From positions 62,001 to 126,000 of the forward strand of contig NW_026251773.1 in the NCBI RefSeq assembly GCF_025024155.1: a stretch of 64,000 nucleotides of DNA, written 5' to 3'. Each line of letters begins with the position of its first letter. Within the stretch, counting starts at the first letter, position 1. The notes under the pieces are model-generated. The model did no database searches, was not told the origin of the DNA, and was given only the letters and a program-made list of their open reading frames with translations. The stretch is from Gamsiella multidivaricata. Its lineage: Eukaryota > Mortierellomycota > Mortierellomycetes > Mortierellales > Mortierellaceae. This document shows positions 36,002-48,007 of this stretch, piece after piece. The position numbers and the translations under genes are program-made.

Positions 36002-38002
36002 TTACTTTCCAGCAAAGCCGAATCCCTTCTTCTTGGTCTTCTCTGGGGTGAGGGGACGGCCCTGCTCGATCCTCCTCTTCTTATCCTCGAGATCCAGACG
36101 TTGCTTCTCGAGCGCGTCCTTCATCTCCTTGTGCTTCGCATACAACTCAGCCTCGGATTGTGTCAATTTGGCCTCCTTCTCCTGGACCTTCTGCTGGAAG
36201 ACATGCTTCATGTCCTGCTCCATCTTCACCAGCTTGGCCTCATGCAGCGCACGCTCCTCCTCCAACTTGGCCAACGGGTCGACCTCTCTGAACACAGTGT
36301 TGTCCTGCTGGTAACCCATTCCCAGGAGCTTCTCTGTGCGGTAGTTCTCGTAGTGGATGTCGTTCGTGAACTCCTTGAGCTCCTCCATATGGGTGCGGAC
36401 CAACATCTGGCGCAACTTCACAAAGTCACAGTGATCCTCATTGTCGACCTCAATGACACCCCATGGGTACTTTCTGCCGCGGACTTGACGACCATCGGAG
36501 GTCTCGACCAGCTTGTCAGAGCCAACAATGGCAAACGGAATCTTGCTCTATTTAGACATTTAAAACAGAATGATAACGAGAGAAGAATGGGCATTAGGAA
36601 TGGGTGACAGGCGGTTCGTCACCGTATTCAGCTGGATATTGCTGAATTGATGTCGCAACAAAGGACGAAAGACCGCTTTACCATAACATCCTTGGTCTCG
36701 TTGATGGTCTCAATATCATCGGAATCGTAATGCTGGGCGTGGTAGATCTTGATGTTGTGGTGGGCAATATCCAGGAGGATCTATAAGACCAAAAAGAAAC
36801 AAGTTTTTTTTTGGTTAGGAGAATGGTGCGGTACGCTGATTGAATGAAAGCGCCAGGTTGCAACCAGAGCATACCCTCTCCTTGAAGGCAGTGATCTCCT
36901 CATTTGTCATGGTATCGCTCTTGGCAATGACAGGGATGAGGTTGACCTTCTTGTGGAGGCGCTTCATGAACTCAATGTCAAGAGCCTTGAGCGAGTGGCC
37001 GGTTGGGGCGATGAAGTACAAGCATGCATTGACACGCGTGTCAGTGATCTTGCTGCGGTTGACCCTGTTTTCCTGTTCCAGATATGCGTCGAATCTGCTC
37101 TCGATTGTCTCCAAAATGGGCTTCCAGCTAAAGTTGGCGCAGAATAACATAATGTTAGTGAACCTCTTCCTTTTCTTCTAGTAATAACGAGTTCAGAGTC
37201 TGCATAGATGTTAATTTGTACCTCTCTTCGTTGTTAATAAAGTCGCCAAAGCCAGGGGTATCAACGACATTCAGCTTCAGGCGGACACCGTTCTCCTCAA
37301 TGTCAGTGCTCAAGACCTGGATGGCGACGGTCTTGGGGCTCTCCTCCGAAAGAGGAACGTGTTCCTTGGGAGGGTACAAAGGAGCATTGAACAGGGTGTT
37401 GACCAGAGTCGACTTGCCCAAGCCGGACTCACCTATTCAAAGCAATCGATAAACCAAGGACACGAAAATGATAAGTAAAATGGTCTGACAGCTTTCATAA
37501 AAGCCCTTTACAGCTGTACAGCTTCGTGTAAATAATCCTTGGTCCTGTAGTAATTCTAAAATGATGCTCCTTATCCTTTTCAGTGATCCCGGCGATCTTT
37601 AGTTTCTGTGGCATGTCCAGTTCTGGTTCCAACGTTCATGTGGTTTATTAATATTATCGGATTCCATATGTGTCGATCTTCCTGTTCCTGTTGTACATCC
37701 ATTTCCAGTTGCAGAGTCCATGCACCCTCACTGGAACAGTTTATTAATACCGCTGGGTTACATGTGCGAGCCCACCTCCCGAGCAATTGGATCCTTGTAA
37801 AATAATAATAATAATAATTCGAGAGCAGAGGTGCCATCCTTAGCATGTTCCAAGTGTATTTTCAGCCTCAGTCGGGATAGGACTTACCAACAACCATAAT
37901 AGTAAAGTTGAAGCCCTTCTTCACGGACTTGCGATGGACCTGGTTGGGGAGGTTGGCGAAACCGACATATCCCTGGAGCTTCTTGCGAAGAGCACCGTTC
38001 AT
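36002..38002 (-). CDS. Septin, Cdc3/AspB group
   Basis: Exons 38002-37888, 37432-37222, 37127-36875, 36780-36682 and 36547-36002 join in frame to at least 407 residues. It has the septin lead [20 protein letters not shown], the P-loop GESGLGKST, the G3 motif DTPGFGD, the G4 motif AKSD, and the septin unique element region [16 protein letters not shown]-terminal coiled coil follows ([20 protein letters not shown] onward). The [11 protein letters not shown] lead and coiled coil fit the Cdc3/AspB group. Septins form GTP-binding filaments at septa and hyphal tips. The 5' end is uncertain. A short exon at 38684-38669 (MASEV) has a perfect GTAAGT donor, but joining it to the visible acceptor before 38008 breaks the frame. 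Translation may start at the ATG at 38002, or the first exon is misread. Confidence 0.92.
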
Positions 38003-38684
38003 AAATGGCTACATTGTCAGACAAAAAAAAAAAAAAAAAAAAGCGGTTAATACAAGAGGTGATGAAGTGTGAAATCCTCGCCCTCGTTGTCATCTACGCG
38101 GGAGCGTTGTAGCACTCTTCATCTGAATCGCCTCTGAAAGTAGCTGGCGAAATGAAGTCGCGTTGCAATAGACCAAACGTGGAGATCCTTATGTTCAGTC
38201 GTTCTCCTGAAAGTCGAGATGGCGTTTGTGTCTTGGGAGCAATTGATCCTTTTTTTCCATCCCATTCCTTCCTGAGAAACTCGAAGGGGTTGTTGAGGAG
38301 GTGACGAAAAGGAGTGGCAAGGACAAAGGGGGGAGCAGGACAACAGGAACTGGGACGTGTATTGCATATTGTGCGAATCAGACGAATAGGAAGGTGCATA
38401 GGTCGGTAGCTTGCCTTGGATGTGGGAGGGGACATTGGGAGTGCTATCGTTGTTGCGTAACACAGGCAAGGGTACGGTTAGTTCCTTGTCAATGGACCAG
38501 GTCTCAATATCAATGTTAACACCTGTCAAAAGTTGCGAGATGCATTTGATGATGGTGGGGATGCGACGACAGCTTTGCGATGAAAGACGCGAAACTGGCT
38601 GCAGAAGGTCGTCGAGCACGCGTTGCAGAAGAGAAAAAGAAAGAAAGGAGACATGTGGAGGTTACTTACGGACTTCGCTGGCCA
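38003..38684 (-). other. Probable long 5' intron of the septin gene
   Basis: A donor GTAAGT lies at 38668 and an acceptor ATGTAG just before 38008, preceded by a T-rich tract. It is about 660 bases. I found no internal exon that would repair the phase. Confidence 0.4.
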
Positions 38685-40494
38685 TTGTGTGCAGTTGATG
38701 ATGAGTGTGATGTAGAGGGAGTGAGAAGGGTATTAGAGGCGGAAAGAAAGGATGGGGCTAAAGTATATTCGGATGAATGAAGAGGGCTGTGCTGTGCGAG
38801 CGAATGGATGGGAGCGATCAAAGTCGAGTTGAAAGAAAGGGATGGGATGAACGAGTGGAAGGTGTGGAATGGGGAAACAGGAACGGAAACAAGAAGTAAA
38901 AAAAAGAAAAAAGAAAAAAAAGACTTCCTTAATGCACCCGGACCCAGAAGGAGAGAGGGATCCCTCTTCCCGTTTTTTACATTTATACAGTGCTCTCTGT
39001 CTTTTTTTTGTTGATGTCTTGAGCCGAGAGCACTCATTGACAGACGCATATAAACCAAACCAGGAGGCACGCTCAATACATACACGCACTCACTCATTCG
39101 GGACGCCAGGAGCTAACACCATGTTGTCTTCAGGATAGACAGAAGAACCCAAAGGGCAAGGAGCCTCATACATGGCTTCAGTCATCCGTGGCCTCCTTTT
39201 AGCCATCTTGCGTGGGATAGAGGTCTGTCTGTGTTCATTAGACTATTATCTACCCTGTGCTGGACATCTCCCTGCTGGTGCTCACCACTAGATGCGTTTC
39301 CCTCCAAAAAAGAATCGCTCTTTCCCTGCCAGTCTACACGTTATAGACAACGAGGACCAAATGTCCGAGGCATTGCGAACCATAATTGACGTGATGCCAA
39401 TCAGCTCTCCTTTTATACCATCCATGAAAGGAATGAATAAAATGAGCGAAGGAACAGAGATCATTGCCGTATCTATAATGTGGTTTATCAACCGTGTGCG
39501 TGAACCTCTACTGTGGCTATCGCATAGGATCCAATTCATGCCCATACTGTTTTAGCTGCTCCACATCCTCTACGTTCTTTCAGTCAATTTTCGTTAAAGT
39601 GCCTGGAGTGTTAGTAGGCGCCCGCGTGAGGTTGCTGAGACACGTCGCAGTAGAGCGGTGCGATAGAAAGACCATGCAGTATATTCTTTGAAACAAGGTG
39701 AAATGTAATAATTAAAGTTATCATAAAGAGTTACCAATGCGAAAGACGGCTAGCGGGTACTCATGAGTCTGCTCATAATAGCTTCAGCAAGAATGATCTA
39801 TGTCTTTGAGGAGCGCATTGTGCATTGTGCAGTACCTGGCAAGTGAGCTATAACAGTTATTCGTATAACGAAGTGTGCCATAGGCGACAATGACATGCTT
39901 GAGTACCAAGGGTCTTTACGCCCAAGATCCAATTGAGGTAGTGACGCCCTAACATATCCAAAAAAAAAAAAGCCTACTCGGCACGTTCACCGGTGCCCAA
40001 GTGATTGGGTTCTGAGATACTGCATGCAAGTACTCAAAGTGTTCATGGTAGCCATGGGGAAATATAAAATGCGAGGATACGGTCAAATGTTTATGGAGCA
40101 GGAAACGAGCAGGCTACAGGTGGTTGAATAAAAAGTACAGACAAGGCCCGACTCAGTAGCATCAGGAGCACCCTTACTAAGTGCATTCCAGAGGCAGACA
40201 TATAACCCTGGAAGACGATGTCGTTCATGTGGGCTTGTAGTATAGCATCAATTGAGTTTCAGGAACAATGAAAAGAGTGAAGTGTGGAAAAGGAAAGCTT
40301 AGAGGGGCATGTGCATCGTTTTTCATGATCACCATTATATCATTCACTCTAAAGGGTATAAAACCCCTCCTTTCTTCTCTTTTTATCCTTATTCCTCAAT
40401 TCCTTAAACGTTCTCGCTTCAGCCCAGCCTTGCGCTCTTCACTACACACGGACGATACCACGACCTTCATCAAAATCACATATACACAACAAAG
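38685..40494. other. Intergenic, no gene seen
   Basis: Septin promoter side followed by about 1.3 kb with no coding signal. The GS-like gene promoter lies at the right end. Confidence 0.45.
40357..40363 (+). promoter_or_regulatory. TATA box of the glutamine-synthetase-like gene
   Basis: TATAAAA, 138 bases before the ATG at 40495. Confidence 0.65.
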
Positions 40495-42486
40495 ATGCTT
40501 CATACACCATCGCAAAAATCAAGGCTGGCCGAGTTTACAGAGCTCCTCAAGGATGATAATCGTGTCAAGGTCGCAGGCGTGGATCTGGACGGCATTCTCC
40601 GCGGCAAGGTCATGGTCAAGTCCAAGTTTTTGTCAGTCCTCGAGTCTGGCTTTGGGTTCTGCTCGGTTATCTTTGGCTGGGATATGCACGACAAGACATA
40701 CCCCGAGGAACTGAGTGTCTCGAACGCCGCCAATGGTAAGGAATATCAAAATGCCCTGAGGACGTGCGAAATGAAGAACATTCCGTGAGCAAAGGAACTT
40801 AACATTTTTGGCACCACTAGGTTATAGAGACATCATTGCGGTTCCTGACCTGTCAACCTTTAGACGCATCCCTTGGGAAGGCAATATTCCATTCTTCCTG
40901 CTGTCGTTTTACGATCCTGCGACGAAACAGCCCCTGGCCGTTTGTCCCCGAGGATTTTTAAAACGAGTAACGGACGAGCTGGCATCCTTAGGCTGGGAGG
41001 CCATGTGTGGAGCAGAATTCGAGTTCTTCAATTTCAAAGGTATTATCCGGATCCACGGGGCAGTTTGACTTTGGGCGCTGTTATCCACGGATCGTTCAGG
41101 ATTATTCAGGATCGCACAGGACACAGAATATATTGAGATGGGCGTGCGGGAGAGCGATGACGACAAAAGACGAGCCACCTTGTATTTGTGTTCGATATGA
41201 CGGAGTGACTACTGCTATTTATTCATTCAAGTGTTGGACATTACCGGCTCTACTTTGAAGTTTTCCACTACTATTTCGATTGCTTCATATTAATCGAAAG
41301 TCTATGTCTTTGGGAAATTTCATTCTATAGAGTCACCAGAGACGCTTGCAGCAAAGGGACACACAAAACCAGAGGCATTGACGCCAGGCATGTTTGGATA
41401 CTCGCTACTCCGGCCATCTCTAAATCAGGAGTATTTCTACAATGTCTTTGACGAGTGCAGGAACTTTGGTGTCAATATCGAGAGTTTTCATACCGAGACA
41501 GGTACATTAATACGATCCTTGACTATGGTGCCGTCCTTTCAGCTTTATCCCGATAGGGACTAGCCCGGAAACCTTGATGATGCCCAGTCTAACAAATGAT
41601 GTACTTACCGTCCATGTCCTCAGGTCCCGGAGTATTTGAGGCGGCCCTGTCCTACGACAATGCAACCAACATGGCTGACATGGCTAATCTGTTCAAGCTA
41701 TCGGTCAAGCAGCTGGGAATGAAGCAAGGAATTATGCCGACATTCATGGCAAAACCCTACGGCGACCAGCCCGGATGCTCTGGACACCTCCATTTTTCGC
41801 TGCGTGACATTGCCACTAAGACCAATCTGTTTGCAGCCGCACTGGACAGTAACGGTAATCCCGAGCAGGATCTAGCCAACGATGAGAACCGGCCTGAATG
41901 GGAGAAATCTGTTGAGGGCGTTAATCATATGAGCCAGATCATGAAGTGGTTTGTCGCAGGACTCTTGACAGGATTGCCCAGCATCATGGCCATTCTGGCC
42001 CCAAACATCAATTCGTACAAGCGGTTGGTGGAAAACTACTGGGCACCTGTGACAGTTTCTTGGGGCATCGAAAGCCGTATCTCTGCAATCCGTGTCATCG
42101 GCCCCCCACAGTGCGATCTTAAGAGCACACGGCTCGAGATGCGAGTCGGCGGTGCAGATATTAACCCTCACCTCGCGATTGGAGCATGCTTGGCCATGGG
42201 TCTTTACGGCATCAAGAACAAGTTGTCTATGCCTGTGGGACCAACGACCGCGGAGGCAGAGGTGAATATGGCTCATGGAGAGGGTAGTGCTAAGGTCAAG
42301 ACTGAGCGTTTGCCAAAGTCCCTTAAGGACTCTGCAAACGCCATGCTCGAGCCGGGCTCGATTGCGAGACAAGTGTTGGGAGATGCGTTCGTGGACCATT
42401 ACGCTGCTACGCGGTTGAATGAGTATCGGATCTGGGAGACTGCTGTTACCACCTGGGAAACCAAGCGTTACTTTGAGCTCGTTTAA
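40495..42486 (+). CDS. Glutamine synthetase-like ligase (GS type I/III-related)
   Basis: Exons 40495-40735, 40821-41039, 41331-41501 and 41624-42486 join in frame to 497 residues. It starts with the GS beta-grasp region (VAGVDLDGILRGK). The catalytic domain has the metal-ligand Glu in GAEFEFFNF and HTETGPGVFE, the His in GCSGHLHFSL, the Arg and substrate loop in YWAPVTVSWGIESR, and the C-terminal substrate Glu/Arg in RLEMRVGGADINPH. All the usual metal and ATP ligands look present, so it should be active. It is not the standard fungal eukaryotic-type GS (about 350 residues). Relatives include gamma-glutamylpolyamine ligases and FluG C-terminal domains. The amine acceptor cannot be told from sequence. 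Confidence 0.88.
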
Positions 42487-43008
42487 GACAAGAAAGTTTA
42501 ATAAAAAGCCCTTTGCAATCTACATCTGCCTATACAAGTGTGCCAAGAAAATCCTCCCAAGGACGTGTTTGGAGGCACGGTGTGATTTTTCTGTAGGATG
42601 GAGTGGTCTAGGATGTTACGCCATGTTAGCCATCGGTTACGGCTTAGGGATAGCGAAAGAGTTGAAGATGTCCTCAGGAAAGCTTGGAACAAAGAGATGA
42701 TGAAGCAGCGTTATGACGGAGAGCAGCACATTGGGGGAATTGGAGGCTGGTGGTGCTTGGCAAGACAGCCCAACGCTTCGCGGATCCGTGGCCGATTGGA
42801 ATTGGGTTTCTTGTCCTTTGCGTCATTGTGCAAAGAATGGTTTCTAGCAGATAACATTCGGTTATGTCTGGACTGGACCTTACGACAACAACATGACAAA
42901 CCCATGAAGGTCCCAAACGAGCAGTATAGCCCAGCTGGTAAACCCAACCCATTGGCTGGAAAGTGGCCATCCACCTTCACCTTCCTTGATGTCCCCAGCA
43001 AGCATGTC

Positions 43009-43369
43009 ATCTTGCATTAATGCATTTGGGGGTAAGTGCCACAGCCCAAGAAGACAACCTTGTTTCTTGCCGAACATCCTCAACAAAGAATCACAGGCAG
43101 TCGCCCCTGCACTCCTCCTCCTTTTTGCGGTATTGCAGGGCCGAATTCTGATTGGCGGACTCGCGAGGCTACACGAAGTAAGAGGGTCGGAAATCTCTCC
43201 GGAGAGTCCGCTATGTCACCGTTCTCTTGGGCTGTTTGTCTGCGACGCACTGAGGTTCTGTCCAATGAGCGTTCCCGAAACAGAAAAAAGGCCAAGAACC
43301 GATCTTCAGGGTGTCACGGACACTCGAAGAAAAAAAGAGGGTCTCAGGGACTGATCTTGCATTAATGCA
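43009..43369. repeat. Directly repeated 16-mer with palindromic core flanking 329 bases
   Basis: ATCTTGCATTAATGCA occurs exactly at 43009-43024 and 43354-43369. Its core TGCATTAATGCA is a perfect palindrome. The DNA between has no gene. It may be a target-site duplication or excision relic of a small insert, or paired regulator sites. Confidence 0.6.
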
Positions 43370-44193
43370 ATTAACTAAAAACCAGAAGAACCAACCCAAG
43401 CACGGCATGCAACAGCCCTGATTAGAACTAGCCATGCGAAGATAATGTGGTAAAGTCCATTATGCGAGTGAAATGCGCGCGCGTTTATCCGCGCTGCAAG
43501 AATGGACCTAGATCGCTGCAGACCCATCCTTTCCTTGCACTCCGCTGGGAACAGACGGCAGAGGAAGAGATGTGCTCCGCCTCCCCTCTACAAATCGTCC
43601 ACAGCCTGACAAAGCTTGGGACCCGAGTGTGAACACTGGCGGTAAGGAGGTGATCTATTCCGTAGAGGGAATGTACGATCTTCTTAGCATGCACCTCATT
43701 GCAGGTCGGATCGTTATCAATGTGGAGTATCATTCCGTTGAATTATGATGGCATTTCTGGTAGCAAAACTGCGCCTTGGGGAGCAATCGGATGTGTATGG
43801 TTTAGGAGGGCCGATGATTTTATTCAGTAGGGACTCCTTGATGGCGCTCCAATTGCGTCAAGACGAGAACCCAAATGCCAGCAGGAATCCCCAGATGAAG
43901 GACCATAGAACACGCCATAAAATTATTGTGAGCGGAAATGTTTGCAGGAATAACATTGAGGTGTCCAGAAGACGACGGAATAGGCTAGAAAGACAACTGG
44001 GCTAAGTAAATAAACAGGAAAATCAGGGATAATGCAGCACTGCCGGCATGAAGACACCCATTATTCTCGTATTCTGTACGCAGTTGAATAGTCACTGGTG
44101 TGCAAATGAGTCCTGATGAGTCTTTGGAACCATAGCCCGCAAAAGGAAAAGATTCAAAAGCCCTACCGCAGCTGCAAGCAGAAAGCGGACGCA

Positions 44194-44200
44194 TATAAAA
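44194..44200 (+). promoter_or_regulatory. TATA box, probably of the C2H2 gene
   Basis: TATAAAA followed by GGAGG. It is the only strong plus-strand core promoter between the GS-like and C2H2 genes, about 1.58 kb before the C2H2 ATG, which implies a long, possibly spliced leader. Confidence 0.45.
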
Positions 44201-44481
44201 GGAGGCCAACGATCGCACTCCTTCCCCCCGCAACAAAACACAACACCTATATTTTTTCTTTGTAGATTAGCCATTAGAAACGCACAAGAAAAGAACAGAC
44301 TACGCCAACAACAGCACCGACGAGAAGAAATCTACATACATTGTACATTGTATACATTTACAATCCATCGACGTTTTTTGTGGCGAGATCGACATTGGAC
44401 ACTTCTATTTTTATTCTTTTTTGTATGCTATTTCCTTCCTCTTATTCACATCAAAAGCACCCGACACTTCCCAGAGCAACA

Positions 44482-44496
44482 ATGTCCTCCGCTTAG
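44482..44496 (+). promoter_or_regulatory. Possible uORF (MSSA) in the C2H2 leader
   Basis: A five-codon frame, ATG TCC TCC GCT TAG, lies 30 bases before a donor-like CAG/GTAAAG. If the leader starts near 44220, ribosomes would meet it first. Confidence 0.3.
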
Positions 44497-45775
44497 ATCC
44501 AGGACCCACATTCAGACTTACACAGGTAAAGAAAGAATCCGCTCAGTGGAGTGGTGACGCGTGATGTCAGGTAGTGTCGATTTGTGATTGAAGAGGTTGG
44601 CTGTAGCGCGAGGTTGCTTTGTGTTACTTCGCCCTGGAGCCGCAGCACTTTACAATGGAACAGTTGTAGTTTTTGAGTTTCTTGAGCAAAAAAAAAAAAA
44701 AGAAAAAAAAAAGACGTGCATCTTGCGCAACGGTGGCAACTGCTGAGTGCTTCTGCGTGCCTATGCACTGCACTGCACATACATTACAGCACATACATCG
44801 GCTGTGTGCGTGTAGCTGCCATGAGAAGCTATCGTCTTCAATGAACACAGATCGGAATCAGACTCTTTGGGCTCAGTGTTTCTTTTTCTTCCTCTTTTTC
44901 TATCTCCAAAAAGGGATCCTTTTCTGAGGGCTCTCATCCGAAATACCATATTTTTTTTAGCAATTGACTGCGTCGCATTTCACATTCCCCTGGGCTGTGC
45001 CGAAAGACCTATCCGCATCACATATAAAATGCGCTCATTTCCCATTTCTTCCTCTCTCCCTCCTCCTTACCCTCCCTCACCTCCCTTTCCTTCCTTCCTT
45101 CCATCCCCACTGTTTATCTTGCTCGTTGTTGTTGACCGTTGTTGTTCAGCCGCACACCTCTGCTTCTGTCACACTGCTGCAAAGTCATTCAATTGACTTT
45201 GTTCTTTCTTTTTAGTCTACTGCTATTGTTGTTGTGGCAGTAGACGGTCGGGACCTCTTAGTATCCTTGCTCCACTTCTGCATTTGCCCCTTACAAGAAA
45301 ATCTCCATTTGCTGCCACATTCAACTGCAATTGTCTGTCGTAGTAGATACCAGTATTTTTTTTTGTCCGCGCGGTCTCATTGACAGTTGCTCGTCGAGTA
45401 GTGGTACTAGAGCCGATTTAAAAGAAAGATTAAAATAAGTCTTGGTGTGGTTGTTGTCTGCGACGTGTGGTGTGCTATCCTTGGTAGCAACGAGTGCGTT
45501 CTCTGGTTGTTGTTGGCCGAGAAATTCACACTGCCCATTTTCGTTAATCCTGCCTTCCGCATTTGGAACACCCTGCCTACCCCACGCCATTAAAAAAAAA
45601 AGCGCGAGCAATTGAAAAGCGAAGAGTAAGCACGGGCCTTTGCCACCATTTTTTTAATCTACTTTCGTAAAAAAATCCAGCCCTTAGCCCCACTGTTTTA
45701 ACCATTTTTATTCTTCTTGTCAATACTCTAACGCGCCCTCTTCTTCTTCAATTGACTGCCAGATCCTTCTCAGCG

Positions 45776-46930
45776 ATGGAGCCCACATCTCTCTTCATGG
45801 ACGACTTCATGGCTGACGCGGCTGACTCGGATCTCGTTAAGGGATGCGATCTCTCATTTGCCCTACCCGGATACATCACCAATACAACCATGGTCGACTT
45901 TAATGCCGCCGAGCAAATCATGGCCAGGAACAGTTTTGCGTTCCCCAGCAATGATATCGCGGGAATGTCCTGGGACCTGCTTCCTTCCAAGTTGCAGCAC
46001 CTAACAGGGGATTCAGTCACTGTATCCGCCATGGACTTTAACTCGGAGATGTCTCCTGCCATGAGCCTCTGCACCCCCACAGCCAACGGACTCAAGTCCC
46101 CATTTACATTCGATGCCCTCGGACTCGATGAAATCGGCAGCAGCCCCTCGGTTGAATGGAGATCGCCCATGGACGATGCTTTTGGAAGCCTGCAATCGCA
46201 AGAGAGCTTTGATTATGATTTCGCGGTGGATGTATCTCAGAACACCATTTGGCCATCACAAGCCGATTTCCAACTCTTCCCCGACAATGCACCATCGGTT
46301 AGCAGTCTCCAGCAGCTCTTAATGACCCCAGCGCCTTCCGAATCCGAGATCCCCATTTTCAAAGATTCCCCCTATGAGCTCGGCCTCGACTACTTTTCGC
46401 CTCTTGACTCTGCAGCCACTAGTCCAACCCTGAGCGACTGCACCGGTCTATCCAGGGAGTTTGGCGCGGCTTCTGCTTCATCAGCTAATCGTAATTCTGG
46501 TTACAATCCCGGAAAGAGACGTCGGCGTCGTCGAATCACCTCTGAGGAGCATGCCCGTGTGATTCCCGAGGAATGCAAGGATGATCCAGATGCTCGTGCT
46601 CGCTACATGTGCTCGGTCTGCGGCAAGACCTTTTCTCGGCCCTTCAACTTGCGCTCGCACAGGGCTACGCATGCCGGTGTCAAGCCCTTCACATGTGGTC
46701 ATATTAACGATGAAGGAAAGTTCTGCGGTTGGTCATTTGCTCGTCGCCACGATCTGGAGCGCCATACGCGCAGCTGCCACTCTACCAAGAAGCAGTTCAA
46801 GTGCAGGACCTGCGGAACCGAGTGCGGAAGGAACGATGCCTTCAAGCGTCACCTACAAAGACATGCTGCTTGTGCGCTGGCAGCTTTGATGGAGGAGGAA
46901 GACCAGGAGATGGATCAGGCCGGTGCATGA
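45776..46930 (+). CDS. C2H2 zinc-finger transcription factor
   Basis: Intronless, 384 residues from the first ATG (MEPTSLFMDDFM). The long N-terminal part is acidic and Ser/Pro-rich, consistent with an activation region. A basic stretch GKRRRRRRITSEEHARVIP (about residue 245) probably serves as a nuclear signal. Three C2H2 fingers follow at about 277-370: CSVCGKTFSRPFNLRSHRATH, then a longer second finger (CGHINDEGKFCGWSFARRHD) and a third, CRTCGTECGRNDAFKRHLQRH. The order and spacing resemble fungal stress or calcium-type C2H2 factors, but I cannot assign an orthologue. DNA target unknown. Confidence 0.9.
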   Translation: MEPTSLFMDDFMADAADSDLVKGCDLSFALPGYITNTTMVDFNAAEQIMARNSFAFPSNDIAGMSWDLLPSKLQHLTGDSVTVSAMDFNSEMSPAMSLCTPTANGLKSPFTFDALGLDEIGSSPSVEWRSPMDDAFGSLQSQESFDYDFAVDVSQNTIWPSQADFQLFPDNAPSVSSLQQLLMTPAPSESEIPIFKDSPYELGLDYFSPLDSAATSPTLSDCTGLSREFGAASASSANRNSGYNPGKRRRRRRITSEEHARVIPEECKDDPDARARYMCSVCGKTFSRPFNLRSHRATHAGVKPFTCGHINDEGKFCGWSFARRHDLERHTRSCHSTKKQFKCRTCGTECGRNDAFKRHLQRHAACALAALMEEEDQEMDQAGA

Positions 46931-47103
46931 TCAATCCAAGGCACTATCTCAACGTGAATCCAACCTTTTCCCCTTCAGGGCCAATGTATATGGGCGTGTG
47001 CGCTTTCGTTTAGCGACTACCCACAACATACCAACAGCACCGTAACAAATTGATGACAGGACCAACAGAGACACCAGCAAACAGGAACAGCAACGACGGC
47101 AGC

Positions 47104-47134
47104 AAAAACAACAACAACAACAACAACAACGACG

Positions 47135-47191
<57 letters not shown>

Positions 47192-47208
47192 ACAACAGTA
47201 AGAACAAC
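47104..47208. repeat. CAA trinucleotide repeat in the C2H2 3' region
   Basis: About 30 CAA units with a few CGA interruptions, just downstream of the C2H2 stop codon. The region to 48007 is otherwise non-coding, with a T tract near 47517-47540. Confidence 0.9.
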
Positions 47209-48007
47209 AACCCCATTATATGAAATGGTTGATCAGGAACGGCGTCCAAAGAGAGAAAAAAGCAACAGGAACACAAATTATACAGGACCAAGAAAGAGAA
47301 CGTGGTGATGATTTTTAGACATTCTTTTCCGTTCCCAACCCTCATCTATTTGCTGTTTTATTTTTTTCTCGCCAAGTACTCCCATATCACATAACCCTTT
47401 CCGTGCACACTTTTCAGAGCGATTCATCTTTGGTCGGGCGCAGATTTGGAAGGAAGGAACCTTTCTGTGCCATGGAGCATCCCCTCCTACTTTGAATCCT
47501 AGTGTTGAACGTACCCTTTTTTTTTTTTTTTTTTTTTTTTTCTTTCGCTAAGAGACGAATTGCAAAAAGCCATAAAACTCAGAATATCTTTACACTTTCC
47601 TGTCCGCGATGAAATGAATGCATATACCTCATAGAGAATATAGATAGCGGCATTCAGCTACAAGAAACGCTTCGAAATGACCTGCGATATTTAATCTCAT
47701 TGAAACCTGCTAGAAGCCGTGAGAAAATGATAAGGAAGTCTTGGAAGCAATAGGCATTGATAGCTCGACTTTGGCACTTTGCACTGCTGTAAAAGAGCAC
47801 GGACGACCATCTTGTGCACTGAGTGCGCATATCATTGGATGAGATGAGGGACGCATTGCATCCGGTGCTTGCGGGCTGTGCGGGCCCACCAGATCTCTGC
47901 AGTCACTTCTGGTTCTTTTGTGCTGAGTATGGCGCGTTTGTTCGCCCTTGGGCTGATTGCATCTTTCATTCCATTCCATCCTCCTTCTTGACAACAGACC
48001 GCAGCCA

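Larger units (their letters stand above)
42487..45775. other. Long intergenic region with C2H2 gene leader
   Basis: Holds two copies of a 16-base palindromic motif (43009 and 43354), a TATA box at 44194, a small ORF at 44482 and a donor-like CAG/GTAAAG at 44525. Its right part is probably the leader of the zinc-finger gene. No other gene is supported. Confidence 0.4.

Noticed and set aside
35807..36607. Plus-strand 266-residue Leu-rich frame
   Set aside because: Begins in microsatellite DNA and then runs antisense to the septin coiled coil.
47010..47345. Minus-strand poly-leucine frame
   Set aside because: Product of the CAA repeat read in reverse.
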